Below, in pieces: positions 18,250-26,881 of a stretch of 64,000 bases of DNA. Within the stretch, counting starts at the first letter, position 1. Each line of letters starts with the position of its first letter. This DNA comes from Arthrobacter pascens (GTDB taxonomy: Bacteria; Actinomycetota; Actinomycetes; Actinomycetales; Micrococcaceae): positions 2,418,001 to 2,482,000 of the forward strand of contig NZ_JAUSWY010000001.1 of the NCBI RefSeq assembly GCF_030815585.1, written 5' to 3'. The notes beneath the pieces were generated by a model that saw only the letters and a list, made by a program, of their open reading frames with translations, did no database searches and was not told the DNA's origin. A program made the translations under genes and the position numbers.

Positions 18250-18885
18250 CTAAAACGGCGGCTGTGCCGTCACCCAAGGACGTGCTTCCGCCACCGGAAC
18301 ACTGTAGCTCGCCTGAGATTCCACGAACTCTTGAAGGATCACAGGGTAAGTCCGCCCCATGGCATCGCCGGGGCAGGAGGCGTTTCGAACCTGGCTGTTC
18401 CCGGCGGCAGCTTGCAGTACGCGCTCTGTCTGCTCCGTCGTCAGCTCTCGGTAGGCCTGTAGCTGCATCCAAATCAGGTCGGTGGTGTGGAAGTTTGGTG
18501 AGCGCTCCAGTCCGACGACGAGGGACTCAATGAGATTGGGAGCAATCGCAGGACTATTCCGGAGGACATTCAGGGTCTCTTCAACCACCGGCTCGTGGTA
18601 GCGTCCCGCCACATTGATGGCTTGCTTGAAGCCGAGTGGCCCATATGGTGCGGTGGCTCCGAACTTGAGCACTGGCACAGGTATTCCCCGCCCTAGCAGC
18701 CAGCCAACTTCCTGGTCACACCATCCGCTGGCATTGAACCCGTCGTGAAGGAACACGATTCCGCAATGTGCTGTACGAAGACTCTGCACAATCTCGTCCA
18801 CCCAGACTGCGTCTGGCTCGATGGAGTCGTGGGCCACAAACAGCTCGATGCCATACTTCTGGAACTCAGCGGCGTAGGTGCTCAC
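18250..18885 (-). CDS. TIR-domain protein, 5' end apparently lost
   Basis: The minus frame contains a TIR fold: LKVFASHLAAHRGAVSTYA (upstream of the nominal start), FVAHDSIEPDAVWVDEI, HCGIVFLHDGFNASGWCDQE and VGWLLGRGIPVPVLKFG, with a glutamate in the usual CDQE position. A C-terminal part of about 110 residues is unassigned. The only start-type codon is GTG at 18885, which would remove the first TIR strand. The frame is open upstream to a stop at 18985-18987 with no ATG/GTG/TTG, and resolvase sequence begins there. The original start was probably cut off. Bacterial TIR proteins often act in phage defence or NAD+ cleavage; activity of this copy is doubtful. Confidence 0.65.
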   Translation of the reverse strand: MSTYAAEFQKYGIELFVAHDSIEPDAVWVDEIVQSLRTAHCGIVFLHDGFNASGWCDQEVGWLLGRGIPVPVLKFGATAPYGPLGFKQAINVAGRYHEPVVEETLNVLRNSPAIAPNLIESLVVGLERSPNFHTTDLIWMQLQAYRELTTEQTERVLQAAAGNSQVRNASCPGDAMGRTYPVILQEFVESQASYSVPVAEARPWVTAQPPF

Positions 18886-18955
18886 AGCGCCGCGGTGAGC
18901 TGCAAGATGCGATGCGAAAACCTTCAGAGGAACGGGCTGCTGACCGCTTGCTCCG

Positions 18956-19309
18956 GTGACGAGGTCAGCGTCCGGACCGGGTCTTCATGGACAACGCCTC
19001 CGGCTGAGGCGCCGCGCCAGGCCACAGCTCACAGAACTGCTGCGGTTCGCCCGCGACGGGGACACCGTGGTTGTGCACAGCATGGACCGGCTCGCGCGCA
19101 ACCTCGATGACCTGCGCGCTTTGGTCCAACGCCTCACCCTAAAAGGTGTGCGTGTGGAGTTCGTCAAAGAGGGCCTGGTCTTCACCGGCGAGGACTCCCC
19201 CATGGCCAACCTCATGCTCTCGGTCATGGGTGCGTTTGCCGAATTCGAACGTTCCCTCATCAGGGAGCGGCAGCGGGCTGGCTTTGGACTGACCAGCTTG
19301 CAACGCTGA
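18956..19309 (+). pseudogene. Serine resolvase/invertase catalytic-core fragment
   Basis: PQLTELLRFARDGDTVVVHS, MDRLARNLDDLRALV and MGAFAEFERSLIRERQR are core motifs of serine recombinases. The N-terminal strand with the nucleophilic serine is missing; the DRVFMDNASG start is in a different frame from the rest. The C-terminus stops at 19309 soon after ERQR without the DNA-binding domain. A C-terminal piece of the same kind lies upstream at 16830-17026. Non-functional. Confidence 0.75.
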
Positions 19310-19338
19310 GATCACCCGTCGGTGCCGGACAGGTCCCC

Positions 19339-20532
19339 TTAGCTCCCTACGAGCGACAACGCGTGTTCCCAGCTATCTGGCTGTGCTATCAGGCGACGGA
19401 GCGGGAGTAGGCTCCGTGGATCATCGACGCCCAAGGCCGCCATTAAGCGACTTCCGCTGCCGTAGAGAACGATGCGCGGGACGCTTGGGTTAGCGGATGG
19501 GACCCTGTGGATAAGATCGGCGGCGGTCGTCTTGCCATATACCTGTATGCGGTACCCAAACTGGTCGGTCCAGACATAGGGCACATTTTCGAAGGGTCCG
19601 CCGACACCAAGATAGTGCCGGGCAGCTGCGGTTCCCTGCTCATGGGCGTTGGTCCAGTGCTCGACCCGAAGCAGCTGGCCGAACTTGGGATGGGGCCATT
19701 TCGCGACGTCTCCGATGGCGTAGATGCCAGGTGCCGCCATCAAGTTCTCGTCGCAGACCACACCATCGGAAAGCGTGAGTCCGCTGCCGTGAAGCCAGTC
19801 CGTGACGGGGCGAGCCCCGATGCCCAGCACAACAACGTCGGCATCAATGCTGGTTCCGTCGCTCAGGACAACTGCCGACACACGGTCGAATTCCGCACTG
19901 AGCGAGGCAACGTACTCCCCGCACCGCACGTCGATCCCATGTTCGCGATGCACCCCCGCCCACTCCTCCCCGAACTCCCGCCCCAGGGCACGTTCTAGGG
20001 GAACAGTTCCCGCCACGATCATCGTCACGTCGACATCCGCAGACTTAATACCCGCCGCGACCTCCGCGCCGATGAAGCCGCCGCCGACCACCACAACCCG
20101 TTTCGCGTCGGAAAGATCAGCGCATAGAGCCATGCTGTCGTCGGCTGTGCGCAAGGTATGAACGCCTTGAAGGTGCGGAATGGATGCCGGCCACACCGCG
20201 GCCGAGCCCGTCGCGATAAAAAGCACTTCGAATCCCAGCGCTGTGCCGTCGTCTAGCGTCACACGACGTCGCTCGACGTCAAGCGAGACGGCTGTATGTC
20301 CCAAGATCAGATCTAGATCATCAAGTTCACCGGGAAAAGCGAGGCCTATTTCGTCGATCGTGTCTGACCCCGACATCAAACCTTTGGAAACCGCAGTCCG
20401 GTCATAGGGCAAATTTCGCTCGGCCCCCACCACCCGAATCCTGCCGTCAAAGCCGCCCTTTCGGAGGGCGCGCGCAGCAGATAGCCCCGCTCTCGAAGCC
20501 CCTACGATGAGCGCACCTGACCTCGCACTCAC
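19339..20532 (-). CDS. Ferredoxin--NAD(P)+ reductase, FAD-dependent
   Basis: 397 residues with two dinucleotide folds: ALIVGASRAGLSAARAL at the N-terminus for FAD and VVVVGGGFIGAEVAAG near residue 145 for NAD(P)H, plus the IYAIGDVAKW motif of the rhodocoxin/putidaredoxin-reductase family. It passes electrons from NAD(P)H to the ferredoxin encoded just upstream, for the P450. It starts with GTG overlapping the ferredoxin stop (GTGA), so the three genes are translationally linked. Confidence 0.9.
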   Translation of the reverse strand: MSARSGALIVGASRAGLSAARALRKGGFDGRIRVVGAERNLPYDRTAVSKGLMSGSDTIDEIGLAFPGELDDLDLILGHTAVSLDVERRRVTLDDGTALGFEVLFIATGSAAVWPASIPHLQGVHTLRTADDSMALCADLSDAKRVVVVGGGFIGAEVAAGIKSADVDVTMIVAGTVPLERALGREFGEEWAGVHREHGIDVRCGEYVASLSAEFDRVSAVVLSDGTSIDADVVVLGIGARPVTDWLHGSGLTLSDGVVCDENLMAAPGIYAIGDVAKWPHPKFGQLLRVEHWTNAHEQGTAAARHYLGVGGPFENVPYVWTDQFGYRIQVYGKTTAADLIHRVPSANPSVPRIVLYGSGSRLMAALGVDDPRSLLPLRRLIAQPDSWEHALSLVGS

Positions 20533-20732
20533 TCTTCTACCAAATGGATAACGTTAGTCGGACAGTCGTCTACCGCGCGTTCCACGTTTGGCCTTAGATC
20601 CTCGCTGGGGTGGACCTGCAATAGGACGACCTTTGCATCTCGGTCATCTAGGTCGAACACCTCCGGCACGGAGAGGACGCAGTCGCTGCAACTTGTGCAG
20701 CGGTCGCGTTCGATGACTACCTTCATCACCAT
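20529..20732 (-). CDS. Ferredoxin of P450 system
   Basis: 67 residues with the CTSCSDC cluster and a later cysteine followed by proline (DDCPTNVIHLV), the layout of small 3Fe-4S/4Fe-4S ferredoxins that serve cytochromes P450. The second cluster position is a cysteine, so a 4Fe-4S cluster is possible. The ATG at 20732 has a strong GGAGGAG site and lies 2 bp after the P450 stop. Confidence 0.9.
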   Translation of the reverse strand: MVMKVVIERDRCTSCSDCVLSVPEVFDLDDRDAKVVLLQVHPSEDLRPNVERAVDDCPTNVIHLVEE

Positions 20733-20734
20733 GC

Positions 20735-21979
20735 TCAGCTCTCCTCCCACTCAACGAGAAGTTTTTCCGGGCCTCTGAAGGATATGTTCGCAGAGAAGGT
20801 GAGGTGCTGGTCCTCGACCAGCCTCATATTCGGGAATCGTTGGGTGAGCATGCCGATCACGATACGCGCCTCGACCCGTGCAAGATGTTGACCCAGACAG
20901 AAGTGGGTGCCCTTGCCGAAGGAGAGTTGCAGCCGAGCGTTGTCGCGACGGATGTCGAACCTTTCCGGTTCAGGAAACATGGAAGGGTCGTGATTGGCCG
21001 CTCCGAAGGCAAGCATCAGTTTAGATCCGGCCGGCACCGCGACACCGTCGATCGCCACGTCTCGCGTGGTGAGCCGCCGCCAGGCGATGACGGACGAGTC
21101 AAATCGCAGGGTCTCTTCCACAGCCCCGGGGATGAGGCTTGGCTCCTCGCATAGTTCTTTCCACAGCTCGGGACGAGAGAGGAGCTGCCTCAGGGCGTTA
21201 CCCATCAGGTTGGTGGTTGTCTCATGCCCTGCAAAGCTGAGCGCGAAGATCACGCTGGCGATCTCTTGATCGTCGAGTGCCTCGGAATCGTTTTCGCGCT
21301 GGCGTAGCAGGTCACTTGTGAGGTCGTCGCTGAGATTGTTTTTGCGGAGGGCCACGAAGCGTTCGCAATAGTCCCAAAACTTACTCATGTTGGTTGCAGC
21401 GCGCCGCTGGTATTGTGCGTCCGGTCGGCCCCAGTTGACCTCGAGCTTGTCGTTGCACCACGACTTGAGTTCTTCCGAGTCCTCATCTGGGAAACCGAGG
21501 AGCCTGAACATCGTCAATGCGGGGAGTGGGAAGGTCAGTTCAGTGATGAGGTCGGCGCGTCCGCGGCTAGCAAATTCCTCCACCAGTTCTGAGGCGAGAG
21601 CCTCGATGCGGTCGGACATCGCTTGCACCCGACGCGGCGTGAACATCGTTGCGAGGTGGAGCCTCACCCTGGTGTGATGAGGAGGGTCCAGATTCGATAA
21701 GACTGGGGTGTTGCGCACGCCCGACGTCAGTATTTCCTTCACTTCTTCCGTGAGAGGCACAAGCGGGGCTTGGGCGATCGTCGCCGAAAACGTTTTAGGA
21801 TCCGCCAAAATCTTGGCGATGTCCGCGTAGCGAGTGACGACCCAGTAGTCGATGGAGGGGGCATAGTGGACGGGCCCGTCCACGCGAAGGTCGTTGAGCT
21901 GCGCATAGGGCTCTGCGAGATAGTCCTCCCCCAGTGGATCGAATCCGTGGGCTATAGGGCACATGGTGGTCTGTGTCAT
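20735..21979 (-). CDS. Cytochrome P450
   Basis: 414 residues, soluble bacterial type. I-helix oxygen motif AGHETT, ExxR in EETLR, and heme loop FGKGTHFCLGQHLAR with the thiolate cysteine are intact. AGAGAGG precedes the ATG at 21979. It is first in a three-gene operon with its own ferredoxin and reductase (class I system). The substrate cannot be read from sequence; the window context suggests a small aromatic or terpenoid. No regulator is adjacent; the upstream side carries an IS3-type remnant. Confidence 0.93.
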   Translation of the reverse strand: MTQTTMCPIAHGFDPLGEDYLAEPYAQLNDLRVDGPVHYAPSIDYWVVTRYADIAKILADPKTFSATIAQAPLVPLTEEVKEILTSGVRNTPVLSNLDPPHHTRVRLHLATMFTPRRVQAMSDRIEALASELVEEFASRGRADLITELTFPLPALTMFRLLGFPDEDSEELKSWCNDKLEVNWGRPDAQYQRRAATNMSKFWDYCERFVALRKNNLSDDLTSDLLRQRENDSEALDDQEIASVIFALSFAGHETTTNLMGNALRQLLSRPELWKELCEEPSLIPGAVEETLRFDSSVIAWRRLTTRDVAIDGVAVPAGSKLMLAFGAANHDPSMFPEPERFDIRRDNARLQLSFGKGTHFCLGQHLARVEARIVIGMLTQRFPNMRLVEDQHLTFSANISFRGPEKLLVEWEES

Positions 21980-22232
21980 GGGCTTCCTCTCTTTTGCGAC
22001 GGGCTCGCTGACGGTTCATTCCAGTTCGGGAATAACCACGGAGCTCGTGCTGATCTCGCCAGCGTAAACGTCTCTCCTCCTGTCGCGCCAATGCTTGTTT
22101 AGTGGAAGTCCATGCCCCGGCGGGCATACCTTGACGTGTCGGGAATTTACCTCGCGGGCCGCTTATCCTGCGACGACAACTTCTTTGGGCTACCCCTGGG
22201 GTTACCCGCAAATCGTGGACAGGGACAGTTGG

Positions 22233-23010
22233 TCAGGCGGCTTGTGCCGGATGAGGCTTATCCGTGGTGAGGAGTCGTTCGTGTTCCACGGGTGTGGTGT
22301 TGCCGAGGGCTGAGTGGAGCCGGGCCCGGTTGTAGAACTCCTCGATCCCGCGGCCCGTTGTCCGGATCGCGGCGTGCGTGGTGGTCCAGCGGCGTCGGTC
22401 GTAGAACTCGGTCTTCAGGGTGGGCCAGAAGGATTCCTGCAGCGCATTATCCGGCTAATGGCCCGGGATGCCGTGGATTGTCCGGTTAGGGATTTAGCTT
22501 TTGCAGAAATCGTTGAGCCGGGCAGAGGTGTACTGGGTGCCGCGGTCGGCGTGGAACACGACGCCGGCCGGGCCCCTGCCGCTCAGGATGTAAGCCATGC
22601 GCAGTGCCCGTTCGACCAGGGCGCTGGTCTGGACCGAGTCCGTCGCACACCCAATGACCCGCAGTGAGCAGGCGTCCCGGACAGCACATAAATACACCCA
22701 GCCTTCATCTGTGCGCAGGTAGGTGACGTCCGAGATCCATACCGCGTCGAGGGCCCCGGTATCCCATTTCCTGGCCACAGATCCGGGATGGAATGGACCC
22801 GTGCCTCACTGATCGGTGTTACGGGCCGGAAACGCCGGTGAGAGATGCCTTCCAGGCCGTGCCGTCGCATCGAGGAGGCTACAGTCTTCCGGTCAACGGC
22901 GGTCCCGTTCCGGGCCAGCGCGGCCTGGACCCGTAGATCCCGTACGAATCCGCATGAGTCCGCATGACCTTCGCATCCAGTTGCGTTCGGGTTAACAACG
23001 GCCGTGTCCA
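22233..23010 (-). pseudogene. IS3-family transposase (OrfB) remnant with frameshifts
   Basis: Joined frames read RKTVASSMRRHGLEGISHRR, then DTGALDAVWISDVTYLRT and VVFHADRGTQYTSARLNDF, then after a further shift and small deletion ESFWPTLKTEFYDRRRW and IEEFYNRARLHSALGNTTP up to a stop at 22233-22235. These are the rve integrase-core motifs of IS3-family OrfB (D, D and E positions). Several frameshifts and loss of OrfA make it inactive. It lies upstream of the P450 operon. Confidence 0.8.
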
Positions 23011-23560
23011 ATCGCGAAACACTACGCTACCGCTGACTCTCCGTTCTCGCGTTCTCCCAAGGGCTGGCTGCTGCGACACAGTCGCTCGTGTCGCCTCGAC
23101 CGGCGACATCTGATCTGTATCTGGGTCCAACCCAAAAAGAGTAATCGTGGACGTGCAAGTTGCCGCCGACGCTGAGAGTTTGGCGTCAGGATTTCAATGG
23201 GAATTACCGTTGCGGGGGCCGCCACGGGCGCCGGGTTCTCACACCTTGGGAGATTTGCCGCCTACTACACCGAAAAATATCAGGAATCACCCTCTGCGAC
23301 AGTCCAAAGACTACGCCGCCTGTCGAAGACCGCCATTACGCATTAGCTCGGTGACGGACCTGGACCGCGTTACGGCGCCAACTCGCGCAAGCAATGTCTC
23401 GAGTGTGGAAGGTGAGCGCGCGGCCGCTATCGCTTGCCGCCCGTCACAGGGCTCGCGTTCACGGACAGGCCAGTCGTCTCTCGCCCCCGATCGTCCGTTG
23501 GGCAGTCGGCAGCGGCCTGGAGCTGGACACAATCTGTGGAAGCTCCGCTGAGCGGGCCTT
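23011..23560. other. Intergenic region without recognisable gene
   Basis: About 550 bp between the IS3 remnant and an Lrp/AsnC remnant. Open frames are short, lack ribosome sites and show no family motif. Probably debris of old insertions. Confidence 0.4.
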
Positions 23561-23577
23561 TCCCTGCCTCCCGCATG

Positions 23578-23826
23578 CCCAAGACCGCGGGCTTTATATT
23601 GGCCATACCGGGCATGGCTGAGGTCTACTCCGTCACCGGGGAGTGGGACCTCATTGCTGCGGCCCCCATGGCTCGTTATCAAGAACTCGCGGAAACCGTC
23701 CCATTAAACCGTCCAAGATCTCCACGGTTCTCAGTACCAGCCACCACCGACTTCGCCTTCCGGGCCCACCCTCGACATGATTTTAGATGCGGCATCGCTC
23801 TGGGCTTCGCACGACAATCCTGCTGA
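23578..23826 (+). pseudogene. Lrp/AsnC family regulator, C-terminal (RAM) domain remnant
   Basis: The frame reads PGMAEVYSVTGEWDLIAAAP and YQELAETVP, followed after disturbance by TTDFAFRAHPRHDF. This is the effector-binding domain of AsnC/Lrp regulators. The N-terminal DNA-binding half is missing and the middle is disturbed by small indels. Not functional. Confidence 0.6.
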
Positions 23827-24024
23827 TGCGCTGTGGACGTCGGAGTCGCGGTTTTCCTCATGCAGGACCGCCCTGGGAGGGATCAAACCACGTTTGGAGC
23901 CCTGTCCCCCGGTGCGGGGTTAGCTGGGAGAGGGCCTCGAGTGCCCTGCCAGGATCCTGGTTTGCCGCATGGGTCCCTTCGGGGGCACAGTTCATTCCAC
24001 CCAACATCCCCCAACAGGTAATGT

Positions 24025-24053
24025 CGGTGTTCCTTGAGTTATAAGGAACACCG
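24025..24053. terminator. Hairpin downstream of AAHS transporter
   Basis: CGGTGTTCCTT, 7-base loop, AAGGAACACCG: an 11-bp perfect stem about 76 bp past the transporter stop on the minus strand. No long T-run. Likely a transcription end. Confidence 0.5.
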
Positions 24054-24128
24054 GCACTACTCACGTGGTCTGGCCCGTGCAATAATGGGCAGGAAATTCT
24101 CCCCGGCGGCAGCTCTGCCCGCCTTCTT

Positions 24129-25439
24129 TTACGGTTCTGTCCGTCTTGGCACGGCGAAGACGACAATTGAGCCAATGACGGCGAACACGGCAAACATGTA
24201 GAAGTTCATCTGCCAGCCGAATGCCAGACTGGCGATGAAGCCGCCGATGAGCGGGCCGCAGATGGCACCGATTCTGCCTACTCCCAGTGACCAGCTCAAT
24301 GCCGTGGCGCTAAGCGACTGGGGGTAGTGCGTGGCGCAGTAGCCTCCGACCAGGATCTGGGTGCCAACGGAGCCGAGCCCGGCGAAGGCAACAATGACCA
24401 GGAGGATGGCCAGGGGCAACTGCAGGCTTAACATCAGGATGGCCACGAACGCGAGGATAAATGAGCCGGTAACGACGCGTTTGATGCCTATCCGATCGGC
24501 CAATGCGGAGGCGCTGATGGAGCCAACGATTGCTCCGGCATTAAGTACCAGAAGGAACGTCAAGGCGTCGCCGAGGTTGAAGCCGGCTTGCCGCATGATT
24601 TGCGGCAGCCATGTGTTGAGGCCGTAGACCAGAAGCAGCCCGCAAAAATTCGCCAGTGCGAAAAGGATAGTGGAGCCCAGCCATTTGCGGGTGAAGATTG
24701 CCTTGAGGCTGGAGTTGGTGCCGGTGGGGCCGGCCGTCATGTCCTCGGTGGAAACAATGTCCGTGTAGATCAGGCCGAAGCGTGTTGCGGTGGCCTTTGC
24801 TTCATCGATCCGTCCTTTGCGGGCGAGGTAGGCCACGGACTCGGGCATCAGTTTCCATGCTGCCGGCAGGAGTGTCACGAGCGGGAGGGCGCCAATTGCG
24901 TACATCCAGCGGAAGTCGATGTGCTGCAGCAGGTTGATGGCCAGCAGGGACGCCCCCACACCGCCGACTGAGTACCCGCTGAACATGACGGCGTTGGCGA
25001 TTTGGCGCCGCTCCTTCCGGGCGTACTCGACGGTCAGGGCAATGCAGGTGGGGACCACGCCACCCAGCCCAAGCCCTGTCAGGAAGCGCAGGGCCCCGAA
25101 CGCCTCGGCGGATGGGGCAAAGGCAGTGAGCAGCATGCAGACGGAGAACCAAGCGATGCTTGCCAGCATGATCCGTCTGCGGCCCAGCCGGTCGGTCAAG
25201 ATCCCGACCGAAAGTGTCCCGATGAGCATCCCGACGAGCGCCAGGCTGCCTATCATCCCCGCCTGGGCCGTGGTGAGGCCCCAATCCTCGTATTTGAGTA
25301 TGGTCGGAACTGTGGATCCGTAGACTACGAGGTCGTAGCCGTCAAAAACAATGGTCATAAAGCAGAGGAGGAGGACCGGGCGCCCCTTCCAAGCGGTTAA
25401 GGCAGTGGTGCGTACTTCCGATGGCAATGACTGCGTCAT
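24129..25439 (-). CDS. MFS transporter, aromatic acid:H+ symporter (AAHS) family
   Basis: 436 residues with about 12 hydrophobic segments. The first helix carries FDGYDLVVYGSTVP, the signature of AAHS carriers such as BenK and PcaK, and the loop 2-3 motif GILTDRLGRRRIM is intact. It probably imports an aromatic acid. The ATG at 25439 is preferred over that at 25445 because GAGAGG sits 7 bases before it. Divergent in function but parallel in strand to the AraC gene upstream; a site shared with the SDR promoter lies 111 bp before its start, suggesting common control with the monooxygenase operon. Confidence 0.9.
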   Translation of the reverse strand: MTQSLPSEVRTTALTAWKGRPVLLLCFMTIVFDGYDLVVYGSTVPTILKYEDWGLTTAQAGMIGSLALVGMLIGTLSVGILTDRLGRRRIMLASIAWFSVCMLLTAFAPSAEAFGALRFLTGLGLGGVVPTCIALTVEYARKERRQIANAVMFSGYSVGGVGASLLAINLLQHIDFRWMYAIGALPLVTLLPAAWKLMPESVAYLARKGRIDEAKATATRFGLIYTDIVSTEDMTAGPTGTNSSLKAIFTRKWLGSTILFALANFCGLLLVYGLNTWLPQIMRQAGFNLGDALTFLLVLNAGAIVGSISASALADRIGIKRVVTGSFILAFVAILMLSLQLPLAILLVIVAFAGLGSVGTQILVGGYCATHYPQSLSATALSWSLGVGRIGAICGPLIGGFIASLAFGWQMNFYMFAVFAVIGSIVVFAVPRRTEP

Positions 25440-25549
25440 GGGCATACCTCTCGTTCCGGATGCGGGGTGGGGCTGTGGCGGGGATCACAGCGCACCTAAC
25501 GGTGTCACACTTCCATTGCGATAGTCAAGAAGCCGCTATAAACGATTTT

Positions 25550-25572
25550 TGACCGACGTCATGAAACCGCAA
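25550..25572 (+). promoter_or_regulatory. Putative regulator site 1 (shared with 26817-26839)
   Basis: TGAC-x2-ACGTCAT followed by GCAA. 18 of 23 positions equal the second site in the same orientation. It lies upstream of the AAHS transporter. The AraC protein at 25735-26715 is the natural candidate binder. Confidence 0.45.
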
Positions 25573-25734
25573 TCGGAGGATAAGCGTGACTGCCGGGCAC
25601 AGGCAGTGGACATTTCCGCCGCAATACAGGCTTGAGTGAGGGGCAGGGATTGCCCTGCAGCCCGCTATAGAACTGTGAGCGGCGCAGCGTGCAGAACGGC
25701 GCAGCCGGCCCAGCGCCGTTCCCCGTGCGGGCGG

Positions 25735-26715
25735 CTACCGCCGCAGGCTTTCGGAGGGCAGCTCTCCAAAGGCGGTCAGGTACGAAGAGGAGAAACGCCC
25801 CGGATGTGAAAACCCGCAGCGCGCGGCGATCGCAATCACAGTCTCATCCCCTGGATCCGCTCCCAAGAGCAGTTCCCGGGCACGGTTCAGCCGGGCTTTC
25901 CTCAGCAGTTCTGAGGGCGTGGCCCCAAACTCGGAACGCAAGGCAGTTTGCAGGGTTCGCATGGATACCCCGAGATGCTCGGCCAAGTCGGTTACAGCCA
26001 GCTCCTCGGAGGCGTGACGTTCCAGCAGCTCCCGGAACCTTCTGATCAAACTCCGTTCGACAACCGGAGTCCCTATTCCAGCGGTGGCCGGACTCTTGTC
26101 AGTAGCCATGAGCAGCCGCGACAGCATTGTGTCCACAAGGAGCCGGTGGACATAGTGGGACGCCTGGGGTGCTCCGGTGATCATGTCGTCGTGAAGCTCG
26201 ATCACGGATCTCAGGAATGCCCGCCCTGGAGCACTGACGAGGTCCATTGAGTAGCCCGGGTCCACATCGTCGGTGGCATCGTGGGCATAGAGCTTTTCAG
26301 CCACCGCGGCAAGCGCGGGGCGACTCACATAGACGATCAAGTGTGGAGCACCCAGATCCCAGACCATCGAGAACGGGCGGTCCATCGGAGGGATGGTGGC
26401 CACTCTCGGACTGGATTCCACAATATTTGAGCCAACCTTCATGCGTGCGCGGCCAGCCAGAGGAACCTGCACAAGCAAGAAGTTCTCCAGACCCTCCGGA
26501 TCGATCCGGACTTCGGCTCCGTAGTCCAGAAAGTCGATGCCGACATCTCCGCGATGCAACGAGCGCAGCTTCATCGCCAAGGATCGCCCCGGCGTCTGGG
26601 GCATGAGGCGGTGGCGGCAGAACAGTTCAGCAATCTTGGCGTGAGCATCGTCGACGTCCGAAGTGGTCACTGTCGGGCTTCCCCTCAGGACATCGCGGGG
26701 GAGGATCCTGTCCAT
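25735..26715 (-). CDS. AraC family transcriptional regulator
   Basis: 326 residues. The N-terminal AraC-binding-like domain contains ENFLLVQVPLAGRARMKVG. The C-terminal double helix-turn-helix, from about residue 225, contains LAVTDLAEHLGVSMRTLQTA and IAIAARCGFSHPGRFSSSY, typical of regulators of aromatic oxygenase operons. GGAAGG precedes the ATG at 26715. It is divergent from the SDR-monooxygenase operon (166 bp gap) and upstream of the AAHS transporter; the pair of similar sites near both promoters supports control of both. Confidence 0.9.
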   Translation of the reverse strand: MDRILPRDVLRGSPTVTTSDVDDAHAKIAELFCRHRLMPQTPGRSLAMKLRSLHRGDVGIDFLDYGAEVRIDPEGLENFLLVQVPLAGRARMKVGSNIVESSPRVATIPPMDRPFSMVWDLGAPHLIVYVSRPALAAVAEKLYAHDATDDVDPGYSMDLVSAPGRAFLRSVIELHDDMITGAPQASHYVHRLLVDTMLSRLLMATDKSPATAGIGTPVVERSLIRRFRELLERHASEELAVTDLAEHLGVSMRTLQTALRSEFGATPSELLRKARLNRARELLLGADPGDETVIAIAARCGFSHPGRFSSSYLTAFGELPSESLRR

Positions 26716-26814
26716 TTCGCCTGCCTTCCGAGGGGGTTTCGTTTATTGGATGATCTCTGCGCATACCGTCTATACATGACCGACGCAACTGGCTAGATTC
26801 ATTATCAGTACAAG

Positions 26815-26839
26815 TATGACGCACGTCATAGAAACGCAA
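26815..26839 (+). promoter_or_regulatory. Palindrome and putative regulator site 2
   Basis: TATGACGCACGTCATA (26815-26830) is palindromic apart from its two central bases, and is followed by GAAACGCAA. It overlaps the repeat also found at 25550-25572. It lies 43 bp before the SDR start in the AraC/SDR divergent gap. Confidence 0.5.
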
Positions 26840-26881
26840 CAGGGGACGTCCAGTACGGACCCGTAGTTGAAAGGTTTGGAC

